Positions 43,572 through 52,821 of a DNA stretch of 64,000 nucleotides are shown here, one piece after another (position 1 is the first letter of the stretch; every line of letters begins with the position of its first letter). The position numbers and the translations under genes were made by a program. Origin of the DNA: Streptomyces sindenensis (GTDB lineage: Bacteria > Actinomycetota > Actinomycetes > Streptomycetales > Streptomycetaceae); the NCBI RefSeq assembly GCF_014649035.1, contig NZ_BMSG01000035.1:1-64000 (forward strand), read 5' to 3'. The notes under the pieces are model-generated. The model was given only the letters and a program-made list of their open reading frames with translations. It searched no databases and was not told the origin of the DNA.

Positions 43572-45389
43572 ATGAAACCCGACGAACCCACGTGGACGCC
43601 CCCGCCCGATGCCCGCACCGACGCCGACCGGCCGCCCGCCGAGGTGCGCCGCATCCTCCGCCTCTTCCGTCCCTACCGCGGCCGCCTGGCCGTCGTCGGC
43701 CTGCTGGTCGGCGCGTCCTCCCTGGTCGGGGTCGCCTCGCCGTTCCTGCTGCGCGAGATCCTCGACACCGCCATCCCGCAGGGACGCACGGGCCTGCTGA
43801 CCCTGCTGGCGCTCGGCATGATCCTCACCGCCGTGATGACCAGCGTTTTCGGCGTGCTCCAGACCCTCATCTCGACCACAGTCGGCCAGCGTGTCATGCA
43901 CGACCTGCGCACCGCCGTCTACACGCAGCTCCAGCGGATGCCGCTCGCCTTCTTCACCCGGACCCGCACGGGCGAGGTCCAGTCCCGCATCGCCAACGAC
44001 ATCGGCGGCATGCAGGCGACGGTCACCTCCACCGCGACCTCCCTGGTCTCCAACCTCACGGCCGTCATCGCGACCGTCGTCGCCATGCTCGCCCTCGACT
44101 GGCGGCTCACCGTCGTCTCGCTGCTCCTGCTGCCGGTCTTCGTCGCGATCAGCCGCCGCGTCGGCCGGGAACGCAAGAAGATCACCACCCAGCGCCAGAA
44201 ACAGATGGCCGCGATGGCCGCCACGGTCACCGAGTCCCTCTCGGTCAGCGGCATCCTCCTCGGTCGCACGATGGGCCGCTCCGACTCCCTCGCCCAGGGC
44301 TTCGCGGAGGAGTCCGAGCGCCTGGTCGACCTGGAAGTGCGCTCCAACATGGCCGGCCGCTGGCGGATGTCCGTGATCGGCATCGTGATGGCCGCCATGC
44401 CCGCCGTCATCTACTGGGCGGCCGGACTCACCTTCGCGTCCGGAGCCGCCGCCGTCTCCATCGGCACGCTCGTCGCCTTCGTCACGCTCCAGCAGGGGCT
44501 GTTCCGCCCTGCGGTGAGCCTGCTCTCCACGGGCGTCCAGATGCAGACCTCTCTCGCCCTCTTCCAGCGCATCTTCGAATACCTCGACCTCACGGTGGAC
44601 ATCACCGAACCGGAGAATCCGGTCCGCCTGGAGAAGATCCGCGGCGAGATCGCCTTCGAGAACGTCGACTTCAGCTACGACGCGACGAACGGCCCGACGC
44701 TGACCGGTATCGACGTGACCGTCCCCGCGGGCCACAGCCTCGCGGTCGTCGGATCCACCGGTTCGGGCAAGTCCACCCTCAGCTACCTGGTGCCCCGGCT
44801 GTACGACGTCACCGGCGGCCGGGTCACGCTCGACGGCACCGACGTCCGCGACCTGGACTTCGACACCCTGGCCCGGGCCGTCGGCGTCGTCTCCCAGGAG
44901 ACATACCTCTTCCACGCCTCGGTCGCCGACAACCTGCGCTTCGCCAAGCCGGCGGCCACCGACGAGGAGATCGAGGCCGCGGCCCGCGCCGCGCAGATCC
45001 ACGACCACATCGCCTCCTTGCCCGACGGCTACGACACCATGGTCGGCGAGCGCGGCTACCGCTTCTCGGGCGGCGAGAAGCAGCGGCTCGCCATCGCCCG
45101 CACGATCCTGCGCGACCCTCCGGTGCTGATCCTCGACGAGGCGACCAGCGCGCTCGACACCCGTACGGAACAGGCCGTGCAGGAGGCGATCGACGCCCTG
45201 TCCGCCGGACGGACCACGCTCACCATCGCGCACCGGCTCTCCACCGTCCGCGACGCGGACCAGATCGTCGTCCTGGAGGACGGCCGGATCGCCGAGCGCG
45301 GCACGCACGAGGAACTGCTCGCACGCGACGGCCGCTACGCCGCCCTGATCCGCCGCGACTCCCACCCGGCCCCGGTCCCCGCCCCCTGA
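43572..45389 (+). CDS. ABC exporter, homodimer type
   Basis: A 605-residue permease-ATPase fusion with six transmembrane helices and a fully canonical nucleotide domain: Walker A GSTGSGKST, Q-loop region VVSQETYLF, signature FSGGEKQRLAIART, Walker B LILDEATSALD, H-loop IAHRLST. It probably works as a homodimer exporting a drug or lipid. ATG 43572 follows GAAGGAGCC. Divergent from the MarR gene, which probably represses it; this is a common arrangement for efflux pumps. Confidence 0.92.
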   Translation: MKPDEPTWTPPPDARTDADRPPAEVRRILRLFRPYRGRLAVVGLLVGASSLVGVASPFLLREILDTAIPQGRTGLLTLLALGMILTAVMTSVFGVLQTLISTTVGQRVMHDLRTAVYTQLQRMPLAFFTRTRTGEVQSRIANDIGGMQATVTSTATSLVSNLTAVIATVVAMLALDWRLTVVSLLLLPVFVAISRRVGRERKKITTQRQKQMAAMAATVTESLSVSGILLGRTMGRSDSLAQGFAEESERLVDLEVRSNMAGRWRMSVIGIVMAAMPAVIYWAAGLTFASGAAAVSIGTLVAFVTLQQGLFRPAVSLLSTGVQMQTSLALFQRIFEYLDLTVDITEPENPVRLEKIRGEIAFENVDFSYDATNGPTLTGIDVTVPAGHSLAVVGSTGSGKSTLSYLVPRLYDVTGGRVTLDGTDVRDLDFDTLARAVGVVSQETYLFHASVADNLRFAKPAATDEEIEAAARAAQIHDHIASLPDGYDTMVGERGYRFSGGEKQRLAIARTILRDPPVLILDEATSALDTRTEQAVQEAIDALSAGRTTLTIAHRLSTVRDADQIVVLEDGRIAERGTHEELLARDGRYAALIRRDSHPAPVPAP

Positions 45390-45428
45390 CGTCACCGGCG
45401 TGCCGGGCATACGGCATGATCGCCGCGC

Positions 45429-46040
45429 ATGAGAGCTCTCCTCGGGGTGGAACTTCCCGGCTACCGCACAGTCGACACCGGCACCTGGCTGAACGACCAC
45501 GGTGATGTGCTGTCGCTGCACTTCTTCGACCTGCCGCCGGACCTGCCGGCCGCGCTGGACGACGGCCCGGCCCTGCGCCACGGGCTGACCCACTTCACCG
45601 CACGGGCGGGCGGCGGACTCATCGAGGCATCGGTGAAGCGCCTGGGCGAGCTGCCCGCCCTGCGGCAGATACTCAAACTGCCGCTGCCGAACCAGCCCAG
45701 CGGCCAGGCGTTCATCGGCAGCTTCACGGTGCCGCGCGCCGGATGCAGCACCGTGGTGAAGATCCAGGCGGCGGAGCGCGGCATGACGGGCATGCGGGAA
45801 GCCGTGGTGATGGCCAAGCTCGGGCCCGACCAGTACTTCCGGCCGCACCCCTACGCCCCCGAGGTCCGGGGCGGGCTGCCCTTCCACGCGGCGGACCACG
45901 CTCAGTGGGACACGGAGTTCCCGGACCACCCGCTCACCCGGGTCCGCCGGACGCTCGACACCCTTACGGCGGCGGTGACGGTGGCGCCCGAGTTCGCCGC
46001 GCTGCCGCCCTTCACGGGACCGGCCGCGTCGGCCGGCTGA
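45429..46040 (+). CDS. hypothetical protein, 203 aa
   Basis: A 203-residue soluble protein, MRALLGVELPGYRTVDTGTW onward, with no recognised domain. The sequence has several well-formed blocks (LHFFDLPPDLPAALDDG, AGCSTVVKIQAAERGMTGMREAVVMAKLGPDQY) that look like a conserved, folded protein. It starts 39 bp after the ABC exporter on the same strand and may be cotranscribed. It ends at a bidirectional terminator (46074-46111). I do not recognise the family. Confidence 0.8.
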   Translation: MRALLGVELPGYRTVDTGTWLNDHGDVLSLHFFDLPPDLPAALDDGPALRHGLTHFTARAGGGLIEASVKRLGELPALRQILKLPLPNQPSGQAFIGSFTVPRAGCSTVVKIQAAERGMTGMREAVVMAKLGPDQYFRPHPYAPEVRGGLPFHAADHAQWDTEFPDHPLTRVRRTLDTLTAAVTVAPEFAALPPFTGPAASAG

Positions 46041-46073
46041 GCCGACCGGCTCCGTACACGCGGCACACACGGC

Positions 46074-46111
46074 GGCGCCGCCGCTCCCGTGGGACGGGGA
46101 GCGACGGCGCC
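46074..46111. terminator. bidirectional hairpin terminator
   Basis: 15-bp stem with one mismatch (46074-46088 with 46097-46111). It lies between the converging 203-aa gene and the 19-codon peptide gene, and can end both transcripts. Confidence 0.75.
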
Positions 46112-46125
46112 GGGCGGAGCAATGG

Positions 46126-46185
46126 TCAGACGAGCCAACCCACGAAGTGGACGACGCCGGCAAGCAGGTTGGTCAGGAAGTTCAT
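46126..46185 (-). CDS. 19-residue hydrophobic peptide
   Basis: ATG 46185 to TGA 46126 encodes MNFLTNLLAGVVHFVGWLV. A strong SD (AAGGAG, about 10 bases upstream) precedes it and a hairpin terminator starts 14 bp after the stop, so a complete small transcription unit is visible. The peptide is nearly all hydrophobic, with one His and one Trp, and could insert in the membrane. Convention would leave it out. The function is unknown; it could be a membrane peptide, a toxin-like peptide or a leader. Confidence 0.6.
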   Translation of the reverse strand: MNFLTNLLAGVVHFVGWLV

Positions 46186-46454
46186 CTGGTCTTTCTCCTT
46201 GTACGTGGTGCATCTGTGGGACTGCGCAGTAGCGGTCTGCAGCCCGTTGACTGCGCTCTGCAATCATCACGCCCCGGACGAGTGAAGAGCAACGAATCCC
46301 CTGACGATCACGCGTTCCAGCGAACACCCGATCCCTTGTTCGTGTGTTCCGGCTACGGGTGTTTGGTCCGCTGCCGTACGGCGTTCGTGTCGCCGGTGCC
46401 GACGCCGTGGTCGGGCTACCGGCCGTGGCTCGCACCCCGGGTTAACGTGCGCGC

Positions 46455-47315
46455 ATGGTGAACGAGTCCCCGGACGCCCGCCCCCGTCGCAGACTCCGCC
46501 CGACCCGCCGCGGAAAGATCGTTCTGGCCGTCGGCGCGCTGCTCGTCGTGTCGGCCGCGGTCCTGATCCCGCTGTCCCTGACCGGATCGGACGAGCCGCC
46601 GAAGAAGCGGGAGAGCCCGCAGAGCACGCTGATGATCCCCGAAGGCCGTCGCGTCTCGCAGGTGTACGAAGCGGTCGACAAGGCGCTCGACCTGAAGCCC
46701 GGCAGCACGCTGAAGGCCGCGTCGACGGTGGACCTGAAGCTGCCCGCCCAGGCCGAGGGCAACCCCGAGGGATATCTCTTCCCGGCCACGTATCCGATCG
46801 ACGACACGACCGAGCCCGCGGGCCTGCTGCGCTACATGGCCGACACCGCCCGCAAGCACTTCGCCGCGGACCATGTCACGGCGGGGGCCCAGCGCAACAA
46901 CGTCTCCGTCTACGACACGGTCACGATCGCCAGCATCGTCCAGGCCGAGGCCGACACCCCGGCCGACATGGGCAAGGTCGCCCGGGTCGTCTACAACCGG
47001 CTGCTCAAGGACATGCCGCTGCAGATGGACTCCACCATCAACTACGCCCTGAAGCGCTCCACCCTGGACACGACGACCGCCGACACCCAGCTGGACAGCC
47101 CGTACAACAGCTACCGGACCAAGGGCCTGCCGCCGACGCCCATCGGCAATCCGGGGGAGGAGGCGCTGCGCGCGGCCATCAGGCCCACCCCCGGCCCCTG
47201 GCTCTACTTCGTCACGGTCGGCCCCGGCGACACCCGGTTCACCGACAGCTACGACGAGCAGCAGCGGAACGTCGAGGAGTTCAACCGCAGCCGAGGCTCC
47301 GCCACGACGGGCTGA
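46455..47315 (+). CDS. MltG/YceG-like endolytic transglycosylase family protein
   Basis: A 286-residue protein with a cytoplasmic basic start, one transmembrane helix (about residues 22-42) and a YceG-like extracellular domain. The catalytic-site region reads TIASIVQAEADTPADMGKVARVVYNRL, with the Glu at the conserved position; DSTINYAL and SPYNSYRTKGLPPTPIGNPG are family signatures. MltG-type enzymes cut nascent glycan strands. This copy is shorter than the main MltG of Streptomyces and is alone, so it is probably a paralogue. The start has only a weak SD. Confidence 0.87.
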   Translation: MVNESPDARPRRRLRPTRRGKIVLAVGALLVVSAAVLIPLSLTGSDEPPKKRESPQSTLMIPEGRRVSQVYEAVDKALDLKPGSTLKAASTVDLKLPAQAEGNPEGYLFPATYPIDDTTEPAGLLRYMADTARKHFAADHVTAGAQRNNVSVYDTVTIASIVQAEADTPADMGKVARVVYNRLLKDMPLQMDSTINYALKRSTLDTTTADTQLDSPYNSYRTKGLPPTPIGNPGEEALRAAIRPTPGPWLYFVTVGPGDTRFTDSYDEQQRNVEEFNRSRGSATTG

Positions 47316-47480
47316 CCGGCTCCGCCGCGACGGCCTGACCGAACCTGGCGACGGAGGAAAGGCCGCGCGAGGGCGGCGGGGTGAGGAAGGGGGCCAGGCG
47401 GCGGGAGGCCGAGGCGATCAGACCCCGGGAACCGGCTCGGCCGACAAGGCCGACGGGACCCCCGCGCACCAGGTTCGCTT

Positions 47481-48620
47481 TCACGCCCCCGGCACAGACA
47501 CGGCGACGGCCGCCTCGCCCGCCCCCGCTTCCCCGCCGGCCCGCACGCCGCCCGTCTCCTTGAGCAGCCGCATGACCGACCGGACCGCCGCGCGGCCCGC
47601 GCGATTCGCGCCGATGGTGCTGGCGGAGGGGCCGTACCCGACGAGGTGGACGCGCCCGTCCCGTACGGCACGGGTGTCCTCGGCCCGGATGCCGCCACCC
47701 GGCTCGCGCAGCTTCAGCGGAGCCAGATGGTCCACGGCGGGCCGGAACCCGGTCGCCCAGAGGATCACGTCGGTCTCGACGACGCGGCCGTCGTCCCAGG
47801 CCACCCCGGTCGGCGTGATCCGGTCGAACATCGGCAGCCGGTCCAGCACCCCCTGTTCCCGGGCCCGCCGCACGGCGTCGTTCAGCGGCAGCCCGGTGAC
47901 GCTGACCACGCTCTTCGGCGGCAGCCCGTTGCGTACCCGCTCCTCCACCATCGCCACGGCCGCCCGCCCCCACTCCTCCGTGAACGGTCCTTCGCGGAAG
48001 ACCGGTTCACTTCTAGTCACCCAGAAGGTGTCGGCGGCGAACTCGGCGATCTCCATCAGATGCTGCGTACCGGAAGCGCCACCCCCGACCACGAGGACGC
48101 GCTGCCCCGCGAACTCCTCGGGCCCCGGGTAGTTCGCGGTGTGCAACTGCCGCCCCCGGAAAGTCTCCTGGCCCGGATAACGCGGCCAGAACGGCCGGTC
48201 CCAGGTGCCGGTCGCGTTGATCAGAGCCCGCGTGGCGTACGTCCCCTCGGACGTCTCCACCAGCAGCCGCCCGCCGTTTCCCTCCCGTACGGAGCTCACC
48301 TCCACGGGCCGGTGGACCCGCAGGCCGAAGCGGTCCTCGTACGCGGTGAAGTACGCGCCGATCACCTCGGAGGAGGGCCGGTCCGGGTCGGCCCCGGTCA
48401 GCTCCATGCCCGGCAGCGCGTGCATCCCGTGGACCTTGCCGTACGTCAGCGAGGGCCAGCGGAACTGCCATGCGCCGCCCGGCCGGGGCGCGTGGTCCAG
48501 CACGACGAAGTCGTCGTCCGGCTTCAGCCCGACGCGGCGCAGGTGGTAGGCGGCGGACAGCCCCGCCTGACCCGCGCCGACGACGACCACGTCCAGCTCG
48601 CGCACCCCAGAAATGTTCAC
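47481..48620 (-). CDS. flavin-dependent monooxygenase (FMO-like)
   Basis: A 379-residue flavoprotein. The FAD site is VVVVGAGQAGLSAAYHLRR at the start; a second dinucleotide site is RVLVVGGGASGTQ near residue 170, and ILWATGFRP corresponds to the FMO/BVMO FATGY region. It should oxidise a small molecule with NADPH and oxygen; the substrate is unknown. The start follows no strong SD but gives the expected N-terminus. It is isolated, between the converging mltG-like gene and a 355-bp gap. Confidence 0.85.
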   Translation of the reverse strand: MNISGVRELDVVVVGAGQAGLSAAYHLRRVGLKPDDDFVVLDHAPRPGGAWQFRWPSLTYGKVHGMHALPGMELTGADPDRPSSEVIGAYFTAYEDRFGLRVHRPVEVSSVREGNGGRLLVETSEGTYATRALINATGTWDRPFWPRYPGQETFRGRQLHTANYPGPEEFAGQRVLVVGGGASGTQHLMEIAEFAADTFWVTRSEPVFREGPFTEEWGRAAVAMVEERVRNGLPPKSVVSVTGLPLNDAVRRAREQGVLDRLPMFDRITPTGVAWDDGRVVETDVILWATGFRPAVDHLAPLKLREPGGGIRAEDTRAVRDGRVHLVGYGPSASTIGANRAGRAAVRSVMRLLKETGGVRAGGEAGAGEAAVAVSVPGA

Positions 48621-48975
48621 GCTTCTACTAACTCGTCGGGCGCCCGGGATCTTCCCGAGCGCCCTCGCACCAGGTACCGGTCGGCGTCAGCACGGCCTCG
48701 AAACCCGACTGCTCGGCCGCCTCGGCGTTGGACGTCCCGGTCTGCCCGCCGAGCAGGAGCCCCACGATCACCCGCTGAAGCGAGAACCCCCACCGCGGCG
48801 GGCCGCACCCACCGCGGAGCGGCCCCCAGTCGCGACCGCCGGACGGAGGCGCGCGCGAAGTGAGCAGAGCTGATCGGAGCATGGCGCTGAACGTAGTCAG
48901 CCGGTGGGGACACGGGCCCAGGGGGTCTCGGAGCGTGGTCGCCTCATCTCACCCCGGTGAGGTGATGATGGAGGC
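48621..48975. other. 355-bp region without a clear gene
   Basis: On the minus strand 48628-48882 could encode 84 residues, of which QRVIVGLLLGGQTGTSNAEA and WCEGAREDPGRP faintly recall the GGQTG and WCPKGR motifs of putative molybdenum-cofactor carriers. The frame is short, has no SD and begins with an unrelated-looking stretch, so a decayed gene or chance is as likely. Confidence 0.3.
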
Positions 48976-49398
48976 ATGTCCGATTCCTTCACCACCACGG
49001 TCCTGAACATCACCACGGGTACGGCCGAGACGGTCACGGACCTGACGCGCGCCTGCGAGGAGTTCCTCACCCGCAGCGCCCCCGGCCGCGACGGCCTGCT
49101 CAACGTCTTCGTGCCGCACGCCACGGCCGGCATCGCCGTACTGGAGACCGGCGCCGGCAGCGACGACGACCTCCTGGCCGCCCTCCACCACCTGCTCCCC
49201 GCCGACGACCGCTGGCAACACCGCCACGGCAGCCCCGGCCACGGCCGCGACCACGTGCTCCCCGCCCTGGTCCCGCCCCACGCCACGCTGCCGGTGATCG
49301 GTGGCCGACTGGAGCTGGGGACCTGGCAGTCGGTCTGCCTGGTGGACACGAACGTTTCTAAAGACAACCGTCAGGTTCGTCTGAGCTTCCTCAGCTGA
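48976..49398 (+). CDS. yjbQ: YjbQ (UPF0047) family protein, 3' end rewritten by an integrated element
   Basis: A 140-residue protein of the YjbQ family, reported to have thiamine-phosphate synthase-like activity in some bacteria. VPHATAGIAVLETGAGSDDDL and the His-rich WQHRHGSPGHGRDHV are the family's core. From the codon after VDTN the DNA changes: GTT TCT AAA ... CGT ... GTT CGT, unlike the strongly G/C-ending codons before it, yet it still encodes the family-like end RQVRLSFLS. The element to the right seems to supply a replacement 3' end. A serine recombinase gene starts 67 bp later. Confidence 0.88.
   Translation: MSDSFTTTVLNITTGTAETVTDLTRACEEFLTRSAPGRDGLLNVFVPHATAGIAVLETGAGSDDDLLAALHHLLPADDRWQHRHGSPGHGRDHVLPALVPPHATLPVIGGRLELGTWQSVCLVDTNVSKDNRQVRLSFLS
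49341..49398 (+). mobile_element. putative attL within the 3' end of yjbQ
   Basis: The switch from host-like to AT-richer codons occurs near 49350-49360 (GACACGAACGTTTCTAAAG). A large serine recombinase follows. Together these mark a likely left attachment site. The crossover point cannot be fixed without an uninterrupted relative, and no right-end copy was seen in the window. Confidence 0.5.
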
Positions 49399-49465
49399 CC
49401 AAGATCGTTCAGCGGGGCGTGGCCGCCGATTCTCCGTACGATGCGCGCTCGAACGGAGAGAAGAA

Positions 49466-51010
49466 ATGCGCGGTACGGACCTCAACACGATCGAACGACC
49501 CTACGACGGATGCGGCAAGTGCCTGCTCGGAGTGCGGCGGCTGTCGCGCGTGAAGCTGGCGACGTCTTCGCCTGAGCGCCAGCGAGAGAACGTGCTCGCT
49601 GCCGCCGCCTCCGTCGGGGCCCACATCATCGGCTGGGCGGACGACTGGGAGGTCTCCGGCGCCACGGATCCCGTGACCCGCCCCAGTCTGGGCCCGTGGC
49701 TCCGTGACGAGAGGGGGCCGTACGACGGCCTGGTCGCGGCAGCGGTGGACCGGCTCGGCCGCAACGTCGTCGACTGCCTGAACACCGGCTACAAGATGCG
49801 GGACGAGAAGAAGATGCTCGCCACGTACGGGCACGACGGTGCCTGGAACCTCGACGACTCCGCCGACGAGAACCGTTTCACCATGGAAGCCTGGGGCGCG
49901 CAGATGGAACTGCGCGCGATCCAGCGCAGGAACCGTGACGCCACCGTCAAGACCCGCGCAGCCGGTCGCCCGAAAGGCAAGCCGTCGTACGGCTTCCGGT
50001 ACGTCCGGAAGGTGATGGGAGGGAAGATCGACCAGGTCGAACTGCATCCGCATGCCTCCGAAGTGCTGCGGAACGTCGCCCGCCGCATTCTCGCCGATCC
50101 GGAAAGCGTCACCTGCAGCAGTGAGGCCGCGCGTCTCAACCGTGCCGGGGAACTCTCACCCGCGGATCACCTGGCTGTGATGTACGGCAAGCCGGCAGGG
50201 GGCCGACCGTGGTCTCCGCAGAGCCTGAAGAACATCCTTCTGTCCGAAGCCACTCTCGGGTACCTGATGCACCGCAACAAGCCCGTCCTCGGGAGGGAGG
50301 ACGGTCACCCCGTACGGCTCTGTGAGGGGCTGTGGGACCGGGCCACACACGAGGCGCTCAGGAGCGCCATCCTCTCCCGGAAAGCGCCTTGGGTCCGCCG
50401 TTCCAACCGCGAGTACCTGTTGACCACGGTGGCCCTGTGCGGGCAGTGCCACACGCGTCTTTACACCCAGACCTCGAAGGACGCCCCACCGCGCTACACA
50501 TGCACGGCGCGGAACAAGGGCTGGCTTCAGGCGCAGCACTGCCGACCCGCACCCCTCATCAACGCTCACCTGCTGGACGCCTACGTTGAGGAGTGGTTCC
50601 TTCGGGAGCTGGGTGACGGCGTGATCTACGAGACGGTGTACGACCCGGGCAACGGCATCGCGGAGCGCGTGGCAGAGACCCGGGCCAGTCGCGAACGGCT
50701 GCGAGCCGACCGGGAAGCCGGACTCTACGACGCCCCTGACGACGCCGCGTGGTTCCGGGACCGCTACGCCGTCCTGGGGCGGGAACTCGCTGCTCTCGAG
50801 GCTGAGCCACGACGGGCGCCGGGCATGGTCCGGCGGCCGACAGGAGAGACGGTTGCCGACCGTTGGTTCCGTGCTCCGGATGTCCAAGCGCGAAAGGAGA
50901 TCCTGATCGACTTCGGAGTGCGGGTGACGCTCTTCCCGGCCAGTGCTCCCGTTCGATGGGTGCCCGGCTTCATTCACGGTCCTGAGCAGGATCCGGCAGC
51001 TCTGATGTAG
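49466..51010 (+). CDS. large serine recombinase (integrase)
   Basis: A 514-residue site-specific recombinase. The N-terminal resolvase domain has the likely nucleophile Ser27 in VRRLSRVK, then SSPERQREN and AAVDRLGRN. The recombinase domain (RPKGKPSYGFRYVRK, about 168-182) follows, then a zinc ribbon (CGQC ... YTC ... HC, about 325-355) and a charged coiled coil (about 395-420). It should integrate and excise the element at the yjbQ junction. An SD-like GGAGAGAAG precedes the ATG. No excision-factor gene was recognised nearby. Confidence 0.92.
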   Translation: MRGTDLNTIERPYDGCGKCLLGVRRLSRVKLATSSPERQRENVLAAAASVGAHIIGWADDWEVSGATDPVTRPSLGPWLRDERGPYDGLVAAAVDRLGRNVVDCLNTGYKMRDEKKMLATYGHDGAWNLDDSADENRFTMEAWGAQMELRAIQRRNRDATVKTRAAGRPKGKPSYGFRYVRKVMGGKIDQVELHPHASEVLRNVARRILADPESVTCSSEAARLNRAGELSPADHLAVMYGKPAGGRPWSPQSLKNILLSEATLGYLMHRNKPVLGREDGHPVRLCEGLWDRATHEALRSAILSRKAPWVRRSNREYLLTTVALCGQCHTRLYTQTSKDAPPRYTCTARNKGWLQAQHCRPAPLINAHLLDAYVEEWFLRELGDGVIYETVYDPGNGIAERVAETRASRERLRADREAGLYDAPDDAAWFRDRYAVLGRELAALEAEPRRAPGMVRRPTGETVADRWFRAPDVQARKEILIDFGVRVTLFPASAPVRWVPGFIHGPEQDPAALM

Positions 51011-51176
51011 AGCAGAGGCCCCTGGGCCTCGCCAATTGCGCTGCCCGGGGGCGCGTCATCGTCGGGGCTTCGGCGGTCGACCGCTGACGTGTCTCCATAT
51101 CGCCTGATGTCGGCCGGTGCAAGCCGACTTCCTTCGAAATGCTCTGAGCGTGATGAACGGCGGCGAGGAGAGCGAT

Positions 51177-51833
51177 GTGACTCAAGCGGGAGAGCGGTGG
51201 ATGCGTGAGCAGGCAGTGGCGGAACTGAAGGTCGAGAAGACGCCCACCGGCGTGAAGTGGCTGGTCCATTCGCGCGGGCGGCAGATCGACCGCGCGATCG
51301 CCGAGGTCTTGCCGACGGAACGGTGCGTCAACCCTGCCAAATCGTACGAGTTCGCGCGGACTCTATTGAGTGACGAGGTCGGCGTGCGAATCGCGGACAG
51401 TGGTGCGGTGCTCATCGGCCGAGCCGGAACCGAAGAGGGAGCGGGGGAGCGGTGTCCCTGTCGGGGCAGCGGCGACGATGGAGCGGGCGAGCGGTACGGA
51501 TGCCTCTGCGGCTGCCATGTCGGCGGGATATGTCGTCAGTCGATCATGAGGGTTGGCCGGGGGGAGGCTCCGCAGGTGTCGTTCCTGTTCAGTCTTCAGG
51601 CTGTGCCGGAGATCGGACCTGTGTTCATGCGCTCGGCTTCCTGGGCGTTGAGCCTTTGGCTGCGCGAACTCGCTCGCAGTGGGGACTTGAGGGATGGAGA
51701 CTGCGAAGCAGTGATTCGACTTCGTCGAGCGAATACCCGCACGCGGTCAGGCGTTGAAGTGGCTCTGACTCAACCAGTAGGGCAACGTCTGTCCTGGGGC
51801 GATTCAGCAGTGCCATTCCGATTGGCCGCATAG
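51177..51833 (+). CDS. hypothetical Cys-rich protein
   Basis: A 218-residue protein if the GTG at 51177 is used; it has an excellent SD (GAGGAG), while the frame is open 20 codons further without one. The N-terminal half is charged (GVKWLVHSRGRQIDRAI). In the middle a tight cysteine cluster, CPCRG and then CLCGCHVGG, suggests a zinc site. The C-terminal part (ALSLWLRELARSGDLRDGD) looks helical. It directly follows the recombinase gene. No family is recognised. Confidence 0.55.
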   Translation: MTQAGERWMREQAVAELKVEKTPTGVKWLVHSRGRQIDRAIAEVLPTERCVNPAKSYEFARTLLSDEVGVRIADSGAVLIGRAGTEEGAGERCPCRGSGDDGAGERYGCLCGCHVGGICRQSIMRVGRGEAPQVSFLFSLQAVPEIGPVFMRSASWALSLWLRELARSGDLRDGDCEAVIRLRRANTRTRSGVEVALTQPVGQRLSWGDSAVPFRLAA

Positions 51834-51933
51834 CGCGAGCCCCGCAGACTCGGTGGATGAGAAGGGGCGTAGAGCTTCCTCCGCTCCAAGCGTGACAATC
51901 GTCCGACCAGATGGGGCCGCGGACTGCCTGACA

Positions 51934-52821
51934 TCAGTGGATCCCCTTCCACGACCATGGCCGCGGGCCGGATCGACCACGGAGACAGTCAATCCGGTAC
52001 TGCGCCTGGCTCCTCCACTCAGCGTTGCCGGCTGCGTGCTGAGCCGCGTACGTCGCCATACGCAGCTCACGGGCGCGCGCGAGGAGGGGGTAGCCCTCCC
52101 ACGCCGTCACGTCGTACCCGTACACCGCACAGAAGCGGTCGTATTCGCGTGCGCTGACGGCGCGCGTGGTCCTTGCTCGTACAGCGGTGGACACGAGATC
52201 CCACTCCGGGGGCCCGACTGAAAAACGCTCCAGATCCATCATCAGGACCCCATGGGCGGTGCGGACGATGTTGCCGGGCCAGGCGTCACCGTGCACGGCC
52301 CGATTGGGGAGACCGGTCGGTCGCTCCGCCCAGGCCGCTTCGAGGTCGCGGTGAAGAGCGTGCAGCCACTGCTTGTCGTCGTCACGGATCGTGGTGGCCG
52401 CTTGCAGCCGTTCGCCGACCCGGACGAAGGGGTCGAGGTACCCCAGCTCGATCGCAGGCGTGGGCAGGGAGTGGAGTCTCGCGAGGAGTCCGGCGACATC
52501 CTCGACCGAGCCGTGCTGCTGCGGCGGCAGCTCTGCCCAGAAGGTCACGGGCCTGCCGTCCGCCTCCACCGGCTGCTCCACGTCGACCAGGCGAACGGCC
52601 GGGACGTTCTCCCGGGCCAGCCAGCGTGCGACGCGCACCTCGCGGGCCGCCGCAGCGCCCTGTCCCTCCCGGGCTATCCGTACGATCACCCGCTGACGAG
52701 GCAGCCGCCATATCTGGTTCTCGGCCAGACGGAGAGGCTCCGCTCCCCCCGAGTCCAACCCGACCGCCGAACAAGCCTGTATCAGGACGTGACGCGCAGC
52801 TTCGGATGCCGAAGGAGTCAT
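51934..52821 (-). CDS. APH-fold phosphotransferase
   Basis: A 295-residue kinase-like protein. The catalytic loop is HGDAWPGNI (His, Asp and Asn all in place) and the metal-binding residue is in MMDLERFSVGPPEWDL. The N-terminal lobe is recognisable (RVIVRIAREGQG). ATG 52821 overlaps the stop of the XRE-TPR regulator gene (ATGA), so it is made with that protein. The substrate is unknown; a resistance role is not shown. Confidence 0.87.
   Translation of the reverse strand: MTPSASEAARHVLIQACSAVGLDSGGAEPLRLAENQIWRLPRQRVIVRIAREGQGAAAAREVRVARWLARENVPAVRLVDVEQPVEADGRPVTFWAELPPQQHGSVEDVAGLLARLHSLPTPAIELGYLDPFVRVGERLQAATTIRDDDKQWLHALHRDLEAAWAERPTGLPNRAVHGDAWPGNIVRTAHGVLMMDLERFSVGPPEWDLVSTAVRARTTRAVSAREYDRFCAVYGYDVTAWEGYPLLARARELRMATYAAQHAAGNAEWRSQAQYRIDCLRGRSGPRPWSWKGIH

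Noticed and set aside
48628..48882. 84-codon minus-strand gene resembling a molybdenum-cofactor carrier
   Set aside because: Only GGQTG and a WC..G..ED pattern are suggestive; there is no SD and the N-terminal half is unrelated, so it is noted only as a region comment.
49300..49470. tRNA gene as the integration target
   Set aside because: No cloverleaf was found; the junction lies in a protein gene.
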